Source of the DNA: Paenibacillus aceris
Lineage (GTDB): Bacteria > Bacillota > Bacilli > Paenibacillales > NBRC-103111
Direction: 5' to 3'
Length of the DNA: 64,000 nt
NCBI RefSeq assembly: GCF_017874035.1
Contig: NZ_JAGGKV010000014.1
Coordinates: forward strand, 124,001-188,000
Below, one piece after another: positions 38,018 through 46,119 of this stretch. The notes beneath the pieces were generated by a model. That model did no database searches. It had not been told where the DNA came from and was given only the letters and a program-made list of their open reading frames with translations. How positions within the stretch are numbered: position 1 is the first letter of the stretch; each line of letters begins with the position of its first letter. A program made the position numbers and the translations under genes.

Positions 38018-38893
38018 TTATTCTTTAATGGATCCAATCATAGCACCCTGGGCAAAATGCTTTTGCAAAAACGGATATACGGCCACGATCGGTATCATCG
38101 AGATAATAATAGCAGCCATTTTAATCGTATCTCCCAATTGTGCGGCAGACTTCTCATTCATGCTAAACTCATTGTTAATATTGGATGTGCCCACCACAAT
38201 CATCTGACGCAGAAGTACCTGAACAGTCCACATGCTGCTCTTGCTCAAATAAATGACAGCGCTGAAAAATTCGTTCCAGTGGCCGACCATGAACATCAGT
38301 CCAAACGTAGCCAAAATCGGCATGGATAGCGGAAGCACCAGCGACCACAAGACCCGTACCTCTCCCGCTCCGTCCATTCGAGCAGCTTCTTCCAAGCTTT
38401 CCGGCAAGCCTTGGAAAAAGGTTTTCATCACCATAATCGTAAAAGCGTTCGTAGCACCAGGCAAAATAAGTGCCCAGTAAGAATTCAGCATGCCCAGCGA
38501 TTTAACCAGCAAATAGTTAGGAATGATTCCGGCGCTGAAAAGCATCGTGAAAAAGATCAGCAGCATCATGACCCGGCGGCCCGGTAAAAACTTTTTGGAT
38601 AATGCATAAGCCAGCGTCACTGAGAACAGAAGATTCACAAAAGTACCTAGTACAGTAACGTAAACCGAATTGCCTATCGCTTGAACGAACCTGCTGGTAG
38701 ACATCAAATATTTATAACCTTCCAGCGAAAATTCCTTAGGAATGAGAAAGAAGTCACCGCCGATCGACTCCCCTCCCCCGCTGAAGGATACGGCCAAAAT
38801 GTATATGAATGGAATGATGATCAGCAAACTAAAGACAAGCATAAGGAAGCCAATCATGACATCGAACATCGAAAAACGCATTTTCATTGACAT
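38018..38893 (-). CDS. ABC transporter permease, LplC/MalG type (locus C)
   Basis: This 291-residue permease has six membrane segments and the EAA loop EEAARMDGAGEVRVLWSLVLP, with the C-terminus AQGAMIGSIKE typical of LplC/YtcP proteins. Its ATG overlaps the stop of the preceding permease by one base (TAATG), so translation is coupled. A gap of about 100 bases without clear structure separates it from the binding-protein gene. Confidence 0.92.
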   Translation of the reverse strand: MSMKMRFSMFDVMIGFLMLVFSLLIIIPFIYILAVSFSGGGESIGGDFFLIPKEFSLEGYKYLMSTSRFVQAIGNSVYVTVLGTFVNLLFSVTLAYALSKKFLPGRRVMMLLIFFTMLFSAGIIPNYLLVKSLGMLNSYWALILPGATNAFTIMVMKTFFQGLPESLEEAARMDGAGEVRVLWSLVLPLSMPILATFGLMFMVGHWNEFFSAVIYLSKSSMWTVQVLLRQMIVVGTSNINNEFSMNEKSAAQLGDTIKMAAIIISMIPIVAVYPFLQKHFAQGAMIGSIKE

Positions 38894-39870
38894 TAAAAAA
38901 CACCGTCTTCCCCTGCTTTTTTGGCTAAATGATTGCTTAACAATACAAGAACGAGCCCTATGATCGAGTTGAACAGTCCAGCGGCAACACCGTAGCTGAA
39001 ATGCGACTCCGTTAATCCGACCCTGTAAACGTACAGATCAATGACATCGGATACCTCTTGGTTGAGAGGGTTCGTCATGAGGAACACCTGCATGAAATTC
39101 GAATCCATGAGATGCCCTAGACGAATCACCAGCAAAATAATAATGGTGCTCTTAATCCCTGGTAACGTAATGTGCCAAATTCTCCGCCAACGCCCGGCAC
39201 CGTCCATGGTAGCCGCTTCGTAAAGCTCCGGATTGACACCGGCGATTGCCGCCAAGAAAATGATCGTTCCCCATCCGGCATCCTTCCATATACTTTGGAA
39301 TACGGCAAGCGAGCGGAACCATTCTGTGCCCGTCATAAAAGCTAATTCCTTACCGATCATTGGGGCTAAATAATGGTTGATCACGCCGGAAGGTCCGAAG
39401 AAAATAAACGTAATCCCTACGACGACAACCCATGAAAGAAAGTGCGGCAAATAGACAACGGTTTGAATAATTTTCTTGAAAGCGGCCGAGCGCAGTTCGC
39501 TAAGCATAATCGCCAAAAATATGACGAACGGGAAATAGAAAATTAAATTGAATAAACTTAACATCAATGTGTTCCGCAAGAGAAGAAAAAAGGATTCATT
39601 CGAAAAAAACTCACGAAATTGTTGAAGACCTACCCACGGGCTTTTACTAAAACCAAGAAACGGACTGTAGTCTTGGAAAGCTAACAGCACTCCCCACATC
39701 GGAAAATATTTAAACACGATGAAGTATAGCATTCCGGGAGCTGCCAACAGATAAAACCATAAGTACTTTTTGACATTTTTTCTAAACGGGGATCGCTGTG
39801 TTTTGGCATGCTGGCTCCCAAGTTGTTTCACTACGCCGACCTCTAGCTTATCGATCTGACTCAAACTCAT
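38893..39870 (-). CDS. ABC transporter permease, LplB/MalF type (locus C)
   Basis: This 325-residue permease has a long cytosolic N-terminus (about 40 residues), then six membrane segments. The EAA loop is EAATMDGAGRWRRIWHITLP and the periplasmic segment FKYFPMWGVLLAFQDY is typical of LplB-type proteins. It is the first gene of operon C, starting from an ATG about 10 bases after GAGGGGG. The promoter region upstream (39871-40110) carries a cre-like site and a duplicated 31-bp element. Confidence 0.92.
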   Translation of the reverse strand: MSLSQIDKLEVGVVKQLGSQHAKTQRSPFRKNVKKYLWFYLLAAPGMLYFIVFKYFPMWGVLLAFQDYSPFLGFSKSPWVGLQQFREFFSNESFFLLLRNTLMLSLFNLIFYFPFVIFLAIMLSELRSAAFKKIIQTVVYLPHFLSWVVVVGITFIFFGPSGVINHYLAPMIGKELAFMTGTEWFRSLAVFQSIWKDAGWGTIIFLAAIAGVNPELYEAATMDGAGRWRRIWHITLPGIKSTIIILLVIRLGHLMDSNFMQVFLMTNPLNQEVSDVIDLYVYRVGLTESHFSYGVAAGLFNSIIGLVLVLLSNHLAKKAGEDGVF

Positions 39871-40113
39871 GCATGGTGTGCCCCCTCAGATGGATTCTAT
39901 ACATTAAATGTTACTTAATCTAACAATAAAGTTACATGTCCTCTTTTAATGCAAATGTATCTTTTTTTAAGGTTTTGTAAAATTTAAAAAAGGAAGCGCT
40001 TACGACTGAATTTAATGTTACACAAATGAAGTCCGAAGTTACATGTTCTCTTTTAAGAGAAGTGTATCCATAATTAAGATTCTCAGCTGCATCATCACCA
40101 AAACGAACAAAAA

Positions 40114-40159
40114 GAAGCATGGTGAATCAATGAATGACTTCACTGATTAGCCATGCTTC
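40114..40159 (-). terminator. Second terminator hairpin after rpmF
   Basis: A perfect 9-bp stem, GAAGCATGG/CCATGCTTC, has internal pairing in the loop and TTTTTG after it on the minus strand. It adds insulation between rpmF and operon C. Confidence 0.6.
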
Positions 40160-40192
40160 TTCCCTCACAATGTTGGTTATTATTCGATAAAA

Positions 40193-40227
40193 CAAAAATG
40201 ACACTCTAATTGCTTAGAAGTGTCATT
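40193..40227 (-). terminator. First terminator of rpmF
   Basis: A 9-bp stem (40197-40205 with 40219-40227) is followed on the minus strand by TTTTTGTTTT, 20 bases after the rpmF stop. Confidence 0.8.
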
Positions 40228-40246
40228 TCAGATACAGTTCATACGA

Positions 40247-40423
40247 CTATTGAGCTTTTACGATCTCTCTACCCTTATATGAACCGCAGTTTTTGCAAAC
40301 ATGATGTGCCATTTTTAATTCTGCACATTGTTCACACTTCACCATTCCTGGCACAGCCAGTTTAAAGTGAGTACGGCGCTTATCGCGACGTGTTTTGGAC
40401 GTTCTCCTTTGAGGAACAGCCAT
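40247..40423 (-). CDS. rpmF: 50S ribosomal protein L32
   Basis: This 58-residue ribosomal protein has the standard L32 N-terminus [19 protein letters not shown] and a zinc ribbon of four cysteines (30, 33, 43, 46), so it is the zinc-binding C+ form. The ATG at 40421-40423 has GGAGGTG upstream. It has its own strong promoter and two terminators, and stands alone. In most Bacillota rpmF follows a DUF177 (ylbN) gene, which is not here. It may be the only copy relocated or a second copy; this cannot be decided from the window. Confidence 0.95.
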   Translation of the reverse strand: MAVPQRRTSKTRRDKRRTHFKLAVPGMVKCEQCAELKMAHHVCKNCGSYKGREIVKAQ

Positions 40424-40465
40424 TGTCAAAACACCTCCTGTTACTTGCATAAATCAACAAAAGCT

Positions 40466-40494
40466 ATCATAGCTTTATCGGAGCGCTTTGTCAA
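40466..40494 (-). promoter_or_regulatory. Sigma-A promoter of rpmF
   Basis: On the minus strand TTGACA (40494-40489) and TATGAT (40471-40466) are separated by exactly 17 bases, about 40 bases before the rpmF start. An AGCGCT word sits in the spacer. Confidence 0.85.
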
Positions 40495-40631
40495 TGCCGA
40501 TTTGGTGAAATTTGCGTAAGCCGATTGATCAAATTTAATATTCAGCTATCAATTCGCGTGTAAATACTAATACTCCATTTACAAATGCACCGTACAATTG
40601 AGTTATCTTAGTGTGACGGAGGCATCCAAAT

Positions 40632-40811
40632 ATGACAACGAAAATATTTTTTGTATTTGCCTGTCTGCTATTCCTATCTGCTTTAAGTGTAAATGCATTA
40701 GAGAATGAGAACCATGTTGTAAGTACATATTCCCCTGAACATTATGACTCAACTGAACAATTTGAATACGAATTCGAATGGCAAAATGGTAAAATCATTG
40801 CGAATCCCTAG
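40632..40811 (+). CDS. Small secreted peptide of unknown function (59 aa)
   Basis: This is a short but well-formed gene. ATG at 40632 is preceded by GGAGG at 9-base spacing. The product starts MTTKIFFVFACLLFLSALSV and has a signal-peptide pattern with likely cleavage after NA at residue 22. A mature part of about 37 residues follows, acidic and rich in Glu, Tyr and Asn, ending WQNGKIIANP. It has no cysteines after the signal. I do not recognise a family. It lies alone between rpmF and metE on the opposite strand to both. The -10/-35 candidates upstream (TTTACA at 40578, TTATCT at 40603) are poorly spaced. Confidence 0.6.
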   Translation: MTTKIFFVFACLLFLSALSVNALENENHVVSTYSPEHYDSTEQFEYEFEWQNGKIIANP

Positions 40812-40839
40812 TCTATCCCACCTCGAAGATGGCTATCAC

Positions 40840-43128
40840 TCACACTGTGGCAGCATGATTGGAACGCGCTATCTGTGTAGCTTCCACCATGTTCCGCAAG
40901 GATTCCACTGTTTCTTTCATTCCGCGGGTCTTAAGTCCGCAATCGGGATTAATCCAAAACAGCTTGGGATCCAATACATGCAATGCACGCTCGATCATAC
41001 TCGTCATTTCCCCAACACCTGGAATCCGCGGACTATGGATATCGTAAACACCTAACCCTATGCCCTTTGTATAGGTGTTCACCTCAAAACTATGAATCAG
41101 TTCCCCATGGCTGCGAGAGGTCTCAATCGAGATCACATCCGCATCCATCGCTTCAATCGAATGAATCATGTCATGGAATTCACAATAACACATATGAGTA
41201 TGAATTTGCGTTGTATCCTGTACCGTGCAAGTCGCCATACGGAAAGCTTTGACTGCCCACGAGAGATATTCTGCTTGATCGGCTTCCTTAAGCGGCAATC
41301 CTTCCCGGACCGCTGGCTCGTCGACCTGAATCATCCCAATCCCCGCACGTTCAAGTGCCTCTACTTCTTGTCTGAGCGCATAGGCAAGCTGATAAGCGAT
41401 TTGTTCACGGGGAATGTCTTCGCGGACGAATGACCAATTCATGATCGTAATAGGCCCGGTTAGCATCCCTTTAACGGGACGTCCTGTCAGTGACTGAGCA
41501 TACTTTGTCTCTTCGACAGTCATTTCTTTCAGGAACGCCACATCCCCATAAATAATCGGCGGCTTCACACAACGGGATCCATAGGACTGTACCCAGCCAT
41601 TCTGTGTAAACGCAAACCCTTCCAGCTTCTCCCCAAAGAACTCGACCATATCCGTTCGCTCAAATTCCCCGTGGACGAGAACATCAAGGCCGATTTCCTC
41701 CTGTACTTGTACCCAGATGTCGATCTGTTTCCGGATAAAATCATCATACTGTTCTTGGCTCCACTCATTCTTACGCCAAAGTTGGCGCGCTTTTCGAACT
41801 TCAGCGGATTGAGGGAAACTGCCAATTGTCGTCGTCGGAAAAATCGGCAATTGCCATTTCTGCTGCTGAGCTGCATAACGCTCAGAAAAAGGCAATTTTC
41901 GCTCTAATTGTTGATCTGCGATTGTGGCGACAGCCTGCTGGATGTCATCCCGCTTGCGATTTTTTGAAAACTTGAAGGTCAGGTAGGCACGCTCGTTTTC
42001 TTGAAATTCTTCTGGTATTGCGTTCAAATTCCGACAAGCCGCTTTGGTTAACAGGACAATCTCATCCAACTTTTCATCTGCAAATGCAAGAGCATCCTTC
42101 AGTTCTGTCGAAAGCTTCGTCTCATATGCAACCGATACGGGAACATGCAGCAAACTGCAAGATGATTGGACAAGGATCCGCTCAGGATTTACAAATCCGG
42201 CTAGCTCCTCCAGAAGTCCCAGTTTCTCTCGAAGAGATGACTTCCATATCCCTCGTCCGTCGATGATACCTGCGCCTAAAACTTTATTTTCCGGAAAACC
42301 CAACGCTTGAATGGATGATAAATTGCCGGATCTCCCGTGAACGAAATCAAGTCCTATTCCTTTGACGGGCAGCCCGATGATCTCCGTGTATTGCTCTACT
42401 GATTCAAAATAAGTTTGGAGCATAATATTTAAAGTAGGCACTGACGCCGCGAACGTCTCATAAATGTTTTTCAGACGATTCACATCAGCTACACTTAACT
42501 TCTGCGTGAGAATCGGTTCGTCGATTTGTACCCACTCCACCCCTTCATTCGCAAGCTCTTGAAGGATTTGCACATAGAGAGGAAGTAATCGGCTCAGCCA
42601 GGCATCCGAATCAGCTTGACTGTATCCTTTTGACAGCTTCAGGAAAGTTAATGGGCCAACGATGACCGGCTTGCCTTCGATCCCGAGCTTCTCTTTAGCT
42701 TCGCGATATGCGGATAGAGGCTTATTCTCCGTAAGAACAGGTACTGCTCCATCGAGTTCAGGCACAATATAGTGATAATTGGTGTTAAACCACTTCGTCA
42801 TTTCGCTTGCCGCAGCATCTTTCGTCCCACGTGCAATCCCATAGTAGACTGACAAAGGGACGACTCCGCCCTCATAAGGAAACCGTTTTGGCACAATCCC
42901 AAACATCGCAGCCGTATCTAACATATGATCGTAATAACTGAAATCGTTGACTGGGATGACGTCAATCCCTTTTGCCAGCTGCTTCCGCAAGTGATTCAAA
43001 CGTAAATCCTGCAGCTGCTGACGTAACTCCTCTTCCCCAAGTTTACCTGCCCAGAAAGCTTCCAGTGCTTTCTTCCATTCCCGATCTTCACCTATACGCG
43101 GATACCCTAAATTGCTACTCTTCATCAT
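40840..43128 (-). CDS. metE: Cobalamin-independent methionine synthase
   Basis: This 762-residue enzyme transfers a methyl group from 5-methyltetrahydropteroyl-triglutamate to homocysteine, the last step of methionine synthesis. It is the normal full length, with two (beta-alpha)8 barrels: an N-terminal domain (about 1-370) and a catalytic C-terminal domain (about 430-750). The zinc ligands are seen in THMCYCEF and in NPDCGLKTR (Cys730). IQVDEPAVREGLPL is also conserved. It starts after AAGGGGAT. No SAM riboswitch or T-box fits in the 109 bases upstream. Instead a palindrome typical of LysR-type methionine regulators is present, and a LysR gene lies just upstream. Confidence 0.97.
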   Translation of the reverse strand: MMKSSNLGYPRIGEDREWKKALEAFWAGKLGEEELRQQLQDLRLNHLRKQLAKGIDVIPVNDFSYYDHMLDTAAMFGIVPKRFPYEGGVVPLSVYYGIARGTKDAAASEMTKWFNTNYHYIVPELDGAVPVLTENKPLSAYREAKEKLGIEGKPVIVGPLTFLKLSKGYSQADSDAWLSRLLPLYVQILQELANEGVEWVQIDEPILTQKLSVADVNRLKNIYETFAASVPTLNIMLQTYFESVEQYTEIIGLPVKGIGLDFVHGRSGNLSSIQALGFPENKVLGAGIIDGRGIWKSSLREKLGLLEELAGFVNPERILVQSSCSLLHVPVSVAYETKLSTELKDALAFADEKLDEIVLLTKAACRNLNAIPEEFQENERAYLTFKFSKNRKRDDIQQAVATIADQQLERKLPFSERYAAQQQKWQLPIFPTTTIGSFPQSAEVRKARQLWRKNEWSQEQYDDFIRKQIDIWVQVQEEIGLDVLVHGEFERTDMVEFFGEKLEGFAFTQNGWVQSYGSRCVKPPIIYGDVAFLKEMTVEETKYAQSLTGRPVKGMLTGPITIMNWSFVREDIPREQIAYQLAYALRQEVEALERAGIGMIQVDEPAVREGLPLKEADQAEYLSWAVKAFRMATCTVQDTTQIHTHMCYCEFHDMIHSIEAMDADVISIETSRSHGELIHSFEVNTYTKGIGLGVYDIHSPRIPGVGEMTSMIERALHVLDPKLFWINPDCGLKTRGMKETVESLRNMVEATQIARSNHAATV

Positions 43129-43180
43129 CTTGTGATCCCCTTTTCGAATTGTTACAAGTAAGATATCACGGATTTGAAGA

Positions 43181-43228
43181 TATAGTGTAACTGGATAAAA
43201 CTATATCCAGATATAGTCTTAGGCTATA
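43181..43228. promoter_or_regulatory. Met-box-like LysR operator(s) before metE
   Basis: TATAGTCTTAGGCTATA (43212-43228) is a 17-bp dyad of TATAG-N7-CTATA form. It closely resembles the TATAGTTTnAAACTATA methionine-regulator box that I recall from streptococci. A second looser dyad, TATAGT-N13-ACTATA (43181-43205), lies 6 bases nearer to metE. LysR proteins commonly bind two such sites, one for recognition and one for activation. Confidence 0.6.
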
Positions 43229-43237
43229 CCCAAATGC

Positions 43238-44140
43238 TTAACAGGATAAGGCTTGTTTGAGTTCTTCAATGTACGCCGTTCCTAGTTTTGAAAGCGAAAC
43301 ATTCTTATGTGAAATCCATCCTACATGAATGCTTTCTTCACAATCCAGGGGTACAGGAATAATTTCATTCCCGTTCAAATCGGCACTTAAGACACCCGTG
43401 GAAATGGTGTATCCATTTAATCCGATCAACAAATTAAAGAGTGTCGCCCTGTCATTGACACGAATACTTTTTTTATGCATCATCGTGCTGAGAATTTCCT
43501 CTGAGAAATGAAAGGAATTGTACTCTCCTTGATCAAAGGATAAGTACGGGTAATCCTCTAGCTGATCAACAGTCACAATAGATTGTTTGGCTAGCGGGTT
43601 CTTAATACTTATGAAAATATGAGGCTTAGCGGTGATTAAGCTGTTAAATTGCAAGTTTGCCGTCTTGAGCAACTTGTTTATGACTTTTCCATTGAACTCA
43701 TTTAGATATAAAATGCCAATCTCACTGCGTAAATTTTTGACATCTTCGATAATTTCATAGGTCTTGGTCTCGCGCAGCGCCAAATCATATTCCTCTTGTC
43801 CATACTCACGGACCAGATTCACAAAGGCATTAACAGCAAACGCATAATGCTGTGTGGAAACCGAAAAATGCTGCGGGGAAGGCTTGGCATTCAGATACCG
43901 GCTTTCCAATAATTCCGCTTGTTCAACGACCTGCCGCGCATAGCTTAGAAATTCAATTCCTTCTTTAGAAAGAGATATCCCTTTATTGGATCTATCAAAT
44001 ATCGCAAGGTCCAGTTCTTCTTCCAAGTCTCTAATTGCGTTCGAAAGGCTTGGCTGAGAAATAAACAGCCTTTTGGCAGCTTCATTGATAGATCCACGAT
44101 TTGCGACCTCAATCACATATTTTAATTGTTGTAAAGTCAC
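43238..44140 (-). CDS. LysR-family regulator (probable methionine/sulfur regulator)
   Basis: This 300-residue LysR protein has an N-terminal winged HTH (about 1-60, with SINEAAKRLFISQPSLSNAIRDLE) and a C-terminal substrate-binding domain (about 90-295). It starts at GTG with GGGGG upstream. It is on the same strand as metE, 109 bases ahead of it, with a TATAG/CTATA dyad in between. That supports control of metE, as with MetR/MtaR/CysB-like regulators. The exact co-inducer is not known. Confidence 0.88.
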   Translation of the reverse strand: MTLQQLKYVIEVANRGSINEAAKRLFISQPSLSNAIRDLEEELDLAIFDRSNKGISLSKEGIEFLSYARQVVEQAELLESRYLNAKPSPQHFSVSTQHYAFAVNAFVNLVREYGQEEYDLALRETKTYEIIEDVKNLRSEIGILYLNEFNGKVINKLLKTANLQFNSLITAKPHIFISIKNPLAKQSIVTVDQLEDYPYLSFDQGEYNSFHFSEEILSTMMHKKSIRVNDRATLFNLLIGLNGYTISTGVLSADLNGNEIIPVPLDCEESIHVGWISHKNVSLSKLGTAYIEELKQALSC

Positions 44141-44651
44141 TGTGATCCCCCTACTTCATTCATTTAGAAAATTGGATGTCTTTCTTTCATCTCTAGTAAA
44201 TCAAACTCTCTTCAATTATATCTCAGTGTAGGTATATCAGCACAGAAAAACAGCCAATCCAATGTGGACAGCTGCTGTCTTTTGATATGAAAAGCAAAAA
44301 ATTAGCTCCCGACGGGTGTCTTAAGCTGTTTTTTTCATTGGTTTTTTGAGCTATGGGAATTTAGAGTAAGTGGGAACTACATTCTGCTATTTGCACTAGA
44401 AATAGTCATTGGGTCATTTAGCGGGAACTCTGTTCCGTTATTTTGTCGATTTTAAGCTAAGTGACGGCTTCATGTCGCAAATAAGACCCTGTAGTTCTGC
44501 AGGGCACCTGAAAGTAGCATATTCAGCTCAAATAGCGCCCTCCAGTTCCCCCATCGCAAACAAATAAGAAAAGCTGGCCCTCAGTCATCTACGATGTCTG
44601 AAGGCAGCCTCTTATTCTTTGTGCGCGATGCCCCCCTGCTGCGTCCGCGCT
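44141..44651. repeat. Gene-free stretch with symmetrical four-unit palindromic repeat
   Basis: Four copies of GGGAACT-N9-TATTTG occur: two direct at 44372-44394 and 44423-44445, two inverted at 44477-44499 and 44528-44550. Units within a pair are exactly 51 bases apart, and the whole is symmetrical about position 44461. Up to two bases vary in each conserved block. The transcript could fold into a long hairpin. A terminator for the malic enzyme gene follows at 44571-44612. No gene is seen here, and 44141-44370 holds only AT-rich sequence. Confidence 0.65.
44571..44612 (-). terminator. Terminator of malic enzyme gene
   Basis: An imperfect stem of about 17 bp (GCTGCCTTCAG paired with CTGAGGGCCAGC, plus inner CATC/GATG) is followed by TTTTCTTATTT on the minus strand. 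Confidence 0.75.
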
Positions 44652-46070
44652 CTAGCGAAACTCGCGCGGTATTCGGCGCGCCACGCCGGTTTGAATCGCT
44701 GCACGAATGACGACTTCCCGAATACGTCTGACAACTTCCTGATTAAACACACTTGGAATGATATACAGCTTGTTCAGTTCCTGCGGTAAAATGACAGAGG
44801 CTATCGCCGTGGAAGCTGCCAGCTTCATTTCTTCGTTAATCACGGCAGCCTGGCAATCCAGAGCAGCACGGAAAATACCCGGGAAGCAAAGCACGTTATT
44901 GATCTGGTTTGGAAAATCGGATCGCCCTGTGGCGATAACGCCAGCGATGTCTTCAATTTCATCCGGATGTATTTCAGGCGTAGGATTCGCCATAACGAAA
45001 ACGATGGGCTGTTCCGCCATCCGTTCCACATCTGCCCTCTTCAGCACCCCACCCGCGGACAAACCGATAAACACGTCTGCCCCGTCAATGATATCGTGAA
45101 GAGAACCTTCCCGCTTGTTCGGATTCGTCCGCTGCGCGTACCCATTCCACATCGGATTGGCGTAATCAGCGGTACTTACCAGCGCGCCTTCCCGGTCAAC
45201 CCCGATTAGCTCCTTCACACCTGCGGCAAGCAAAATGTTCGAGCAGGCAATGCCAGCGGCACCGATGCCGCACACGACAACTTTGGCATCTTCGATCCGC
45301 TTACCGACGACTTTCAGCGCATTGATCAGCCCTGCATACAATACGACTGCCGTACCGTGCTGGTCGTCATGAAAAACCGGAATATCCAGCTCATTGCGCA
45401 GCCGTTCTTCAATCTCAAAGCATCGTGGCGAGGAGATATCTTCCAGATTGATGCCGCCAAAGGCAGGCGCAAGATGCTTAATTGTCTCAACAATTTTATC
45501 CGTGCTCTGCGTGCTCAAGCAAATCGGAATGGCATCGACGTCAGCGAACTGCTTGAACAGCATGGCCTTGCCTTCCATGACAGGCATAGCGGCATAAGGC
45601 CCGATGTTGCCGAGTCCAAGGACAGCGCTGCCGTCTGAAACGACTGCGACTGTATTGCGCTTAATAGTCAGCTTATAGGCGTTGTCCGGGTTTTCATGAA
45701 TCGCCATGCAGACTCTTGCCACATCCGGTGTGTACACACGTGACAGGTCATCCCGATTTTGAATGGGCGATTTGGGCTTCATCTCGATTTTCCCGCCTAG
45801 GTGAAGCAGAAATGTACGATCCGAGACATGAACAAGACGGACCCCGGCGAGATCCTTAATCCTTGCCGTAATTTTATCCAGCTGAGCTTGTTCCATAGCC
45901 GTAACCGTTATATCGCGAACCGTCCAATTCGCTCCGGTTTGGATGACGTCAATGGCGACAACATCACCGCCGCTTTCCGTAATGACCGTAATTAATTGAC
46001 CGAAATGGATCTGCTCCGTTTGCAGTTCCAACCGTAAAATAATACTTTTACCACCCATCGTAATTGTCAT
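44652..46070 (-). CDS. NAD(P)-dependent malic enzyme with N-terminal ACT domain
   Basis: This 472-residue enzyme decarboxylates malate to pyruvate. It has an N-terminal ACT-type regulatory domain (about 1-80), a malic enzyme N-domain (about 95-215, with SDGSAVLGLGNIGPYAAMPV and the catalytic region VMEGKAMLFKQFADVD) and a Rossmann domain (about 220-440; VVVCGIGAAGIACSNILLAAG). FHDDQHGTAVV is the metal-binding segment. The ATG at 46068-46070 follows GGAGG. It is downstream of an AEC carrier and the tct transporter genes, so it probably feeds imported C4 acids into pyruvate. Confidence 0.93.
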   Translation of the reverse strand: MTITMGGKSIILRLELQTEQIHFGQLITVITESGGDVVAIDVIQTGANWTVRDITVTAMEQAQLDKITARIKDLAGVRLVHVSDRTFLLHLGGKIEMKPKSPIQNRDDLSRVYTPDVARVCMAIHENPDNAYKLTIKRNTVAVVSDGSAVLGLGNIGPYAAMPVMEGKAMLFKQFADVDAIPICLSTQSTDKIVETIKHLAPAFGGINLEDISSPRCFEIEERLRNELDIPVFHDDQHGTAVVLYAGLINALKVVGKRIEDAKVVVCGIGAAGIACSNILLAAGVKELIGVDREGALVSTADYANPMWNGYAQRTNPNKREGSLHDIIDGADVFIGLSAGGVLKRADVERMAEQPIVFVMANPTPEIHPDEIEDIAGVIATGRSDFPNQINNVLCFPGIFRAALDCQAAVINEEMKLAASTAIASVILPQELNKLYIIPSVFNQEVVRRIREVVIRAAIQTGVARRIPREFR

Positions 46071-46119
46071 TGCAGCCTCCATATTCTGAGCGAAAAAAAT
46101 ACGCTACATTTTATCATAG

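Larger units (their letters stand above)
39871..40246. promoter_or_regulatory. Control region of operon C: duplicated element, cre site
   Basis: This 376-base gene-free stretch has a 31-bp direct repeat at 39931-39961 and 40038-40068 (26 of 31 identical, 107 bases apart), and several other GTTAC words. A cre-like GGAAGCGCTTACG lies at 39992-40004. The best -10 on the minus strand is weak (TATAGA near 39896-39901). The rest, 40110-40246, holds two terminator hairpins belonging to rpmF. The repeats are plausible sites for the operon's AraC-type regulator. Confidence 0.55.

Noticed and set aside
39932-40120. 62-codon minus-strand frame upstream of lplB-type gene
   Set aside because: It has no Shine-Dalgarno and overlaps the duplicated element and cre site; it looks like control DNA.
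43129-43237. SAM riboswitch or T-box leader before metE
   Set aside because: The gap is only 109 bases, and I see neither S-box motifs nor a T-box sequence nor a leader terminator.
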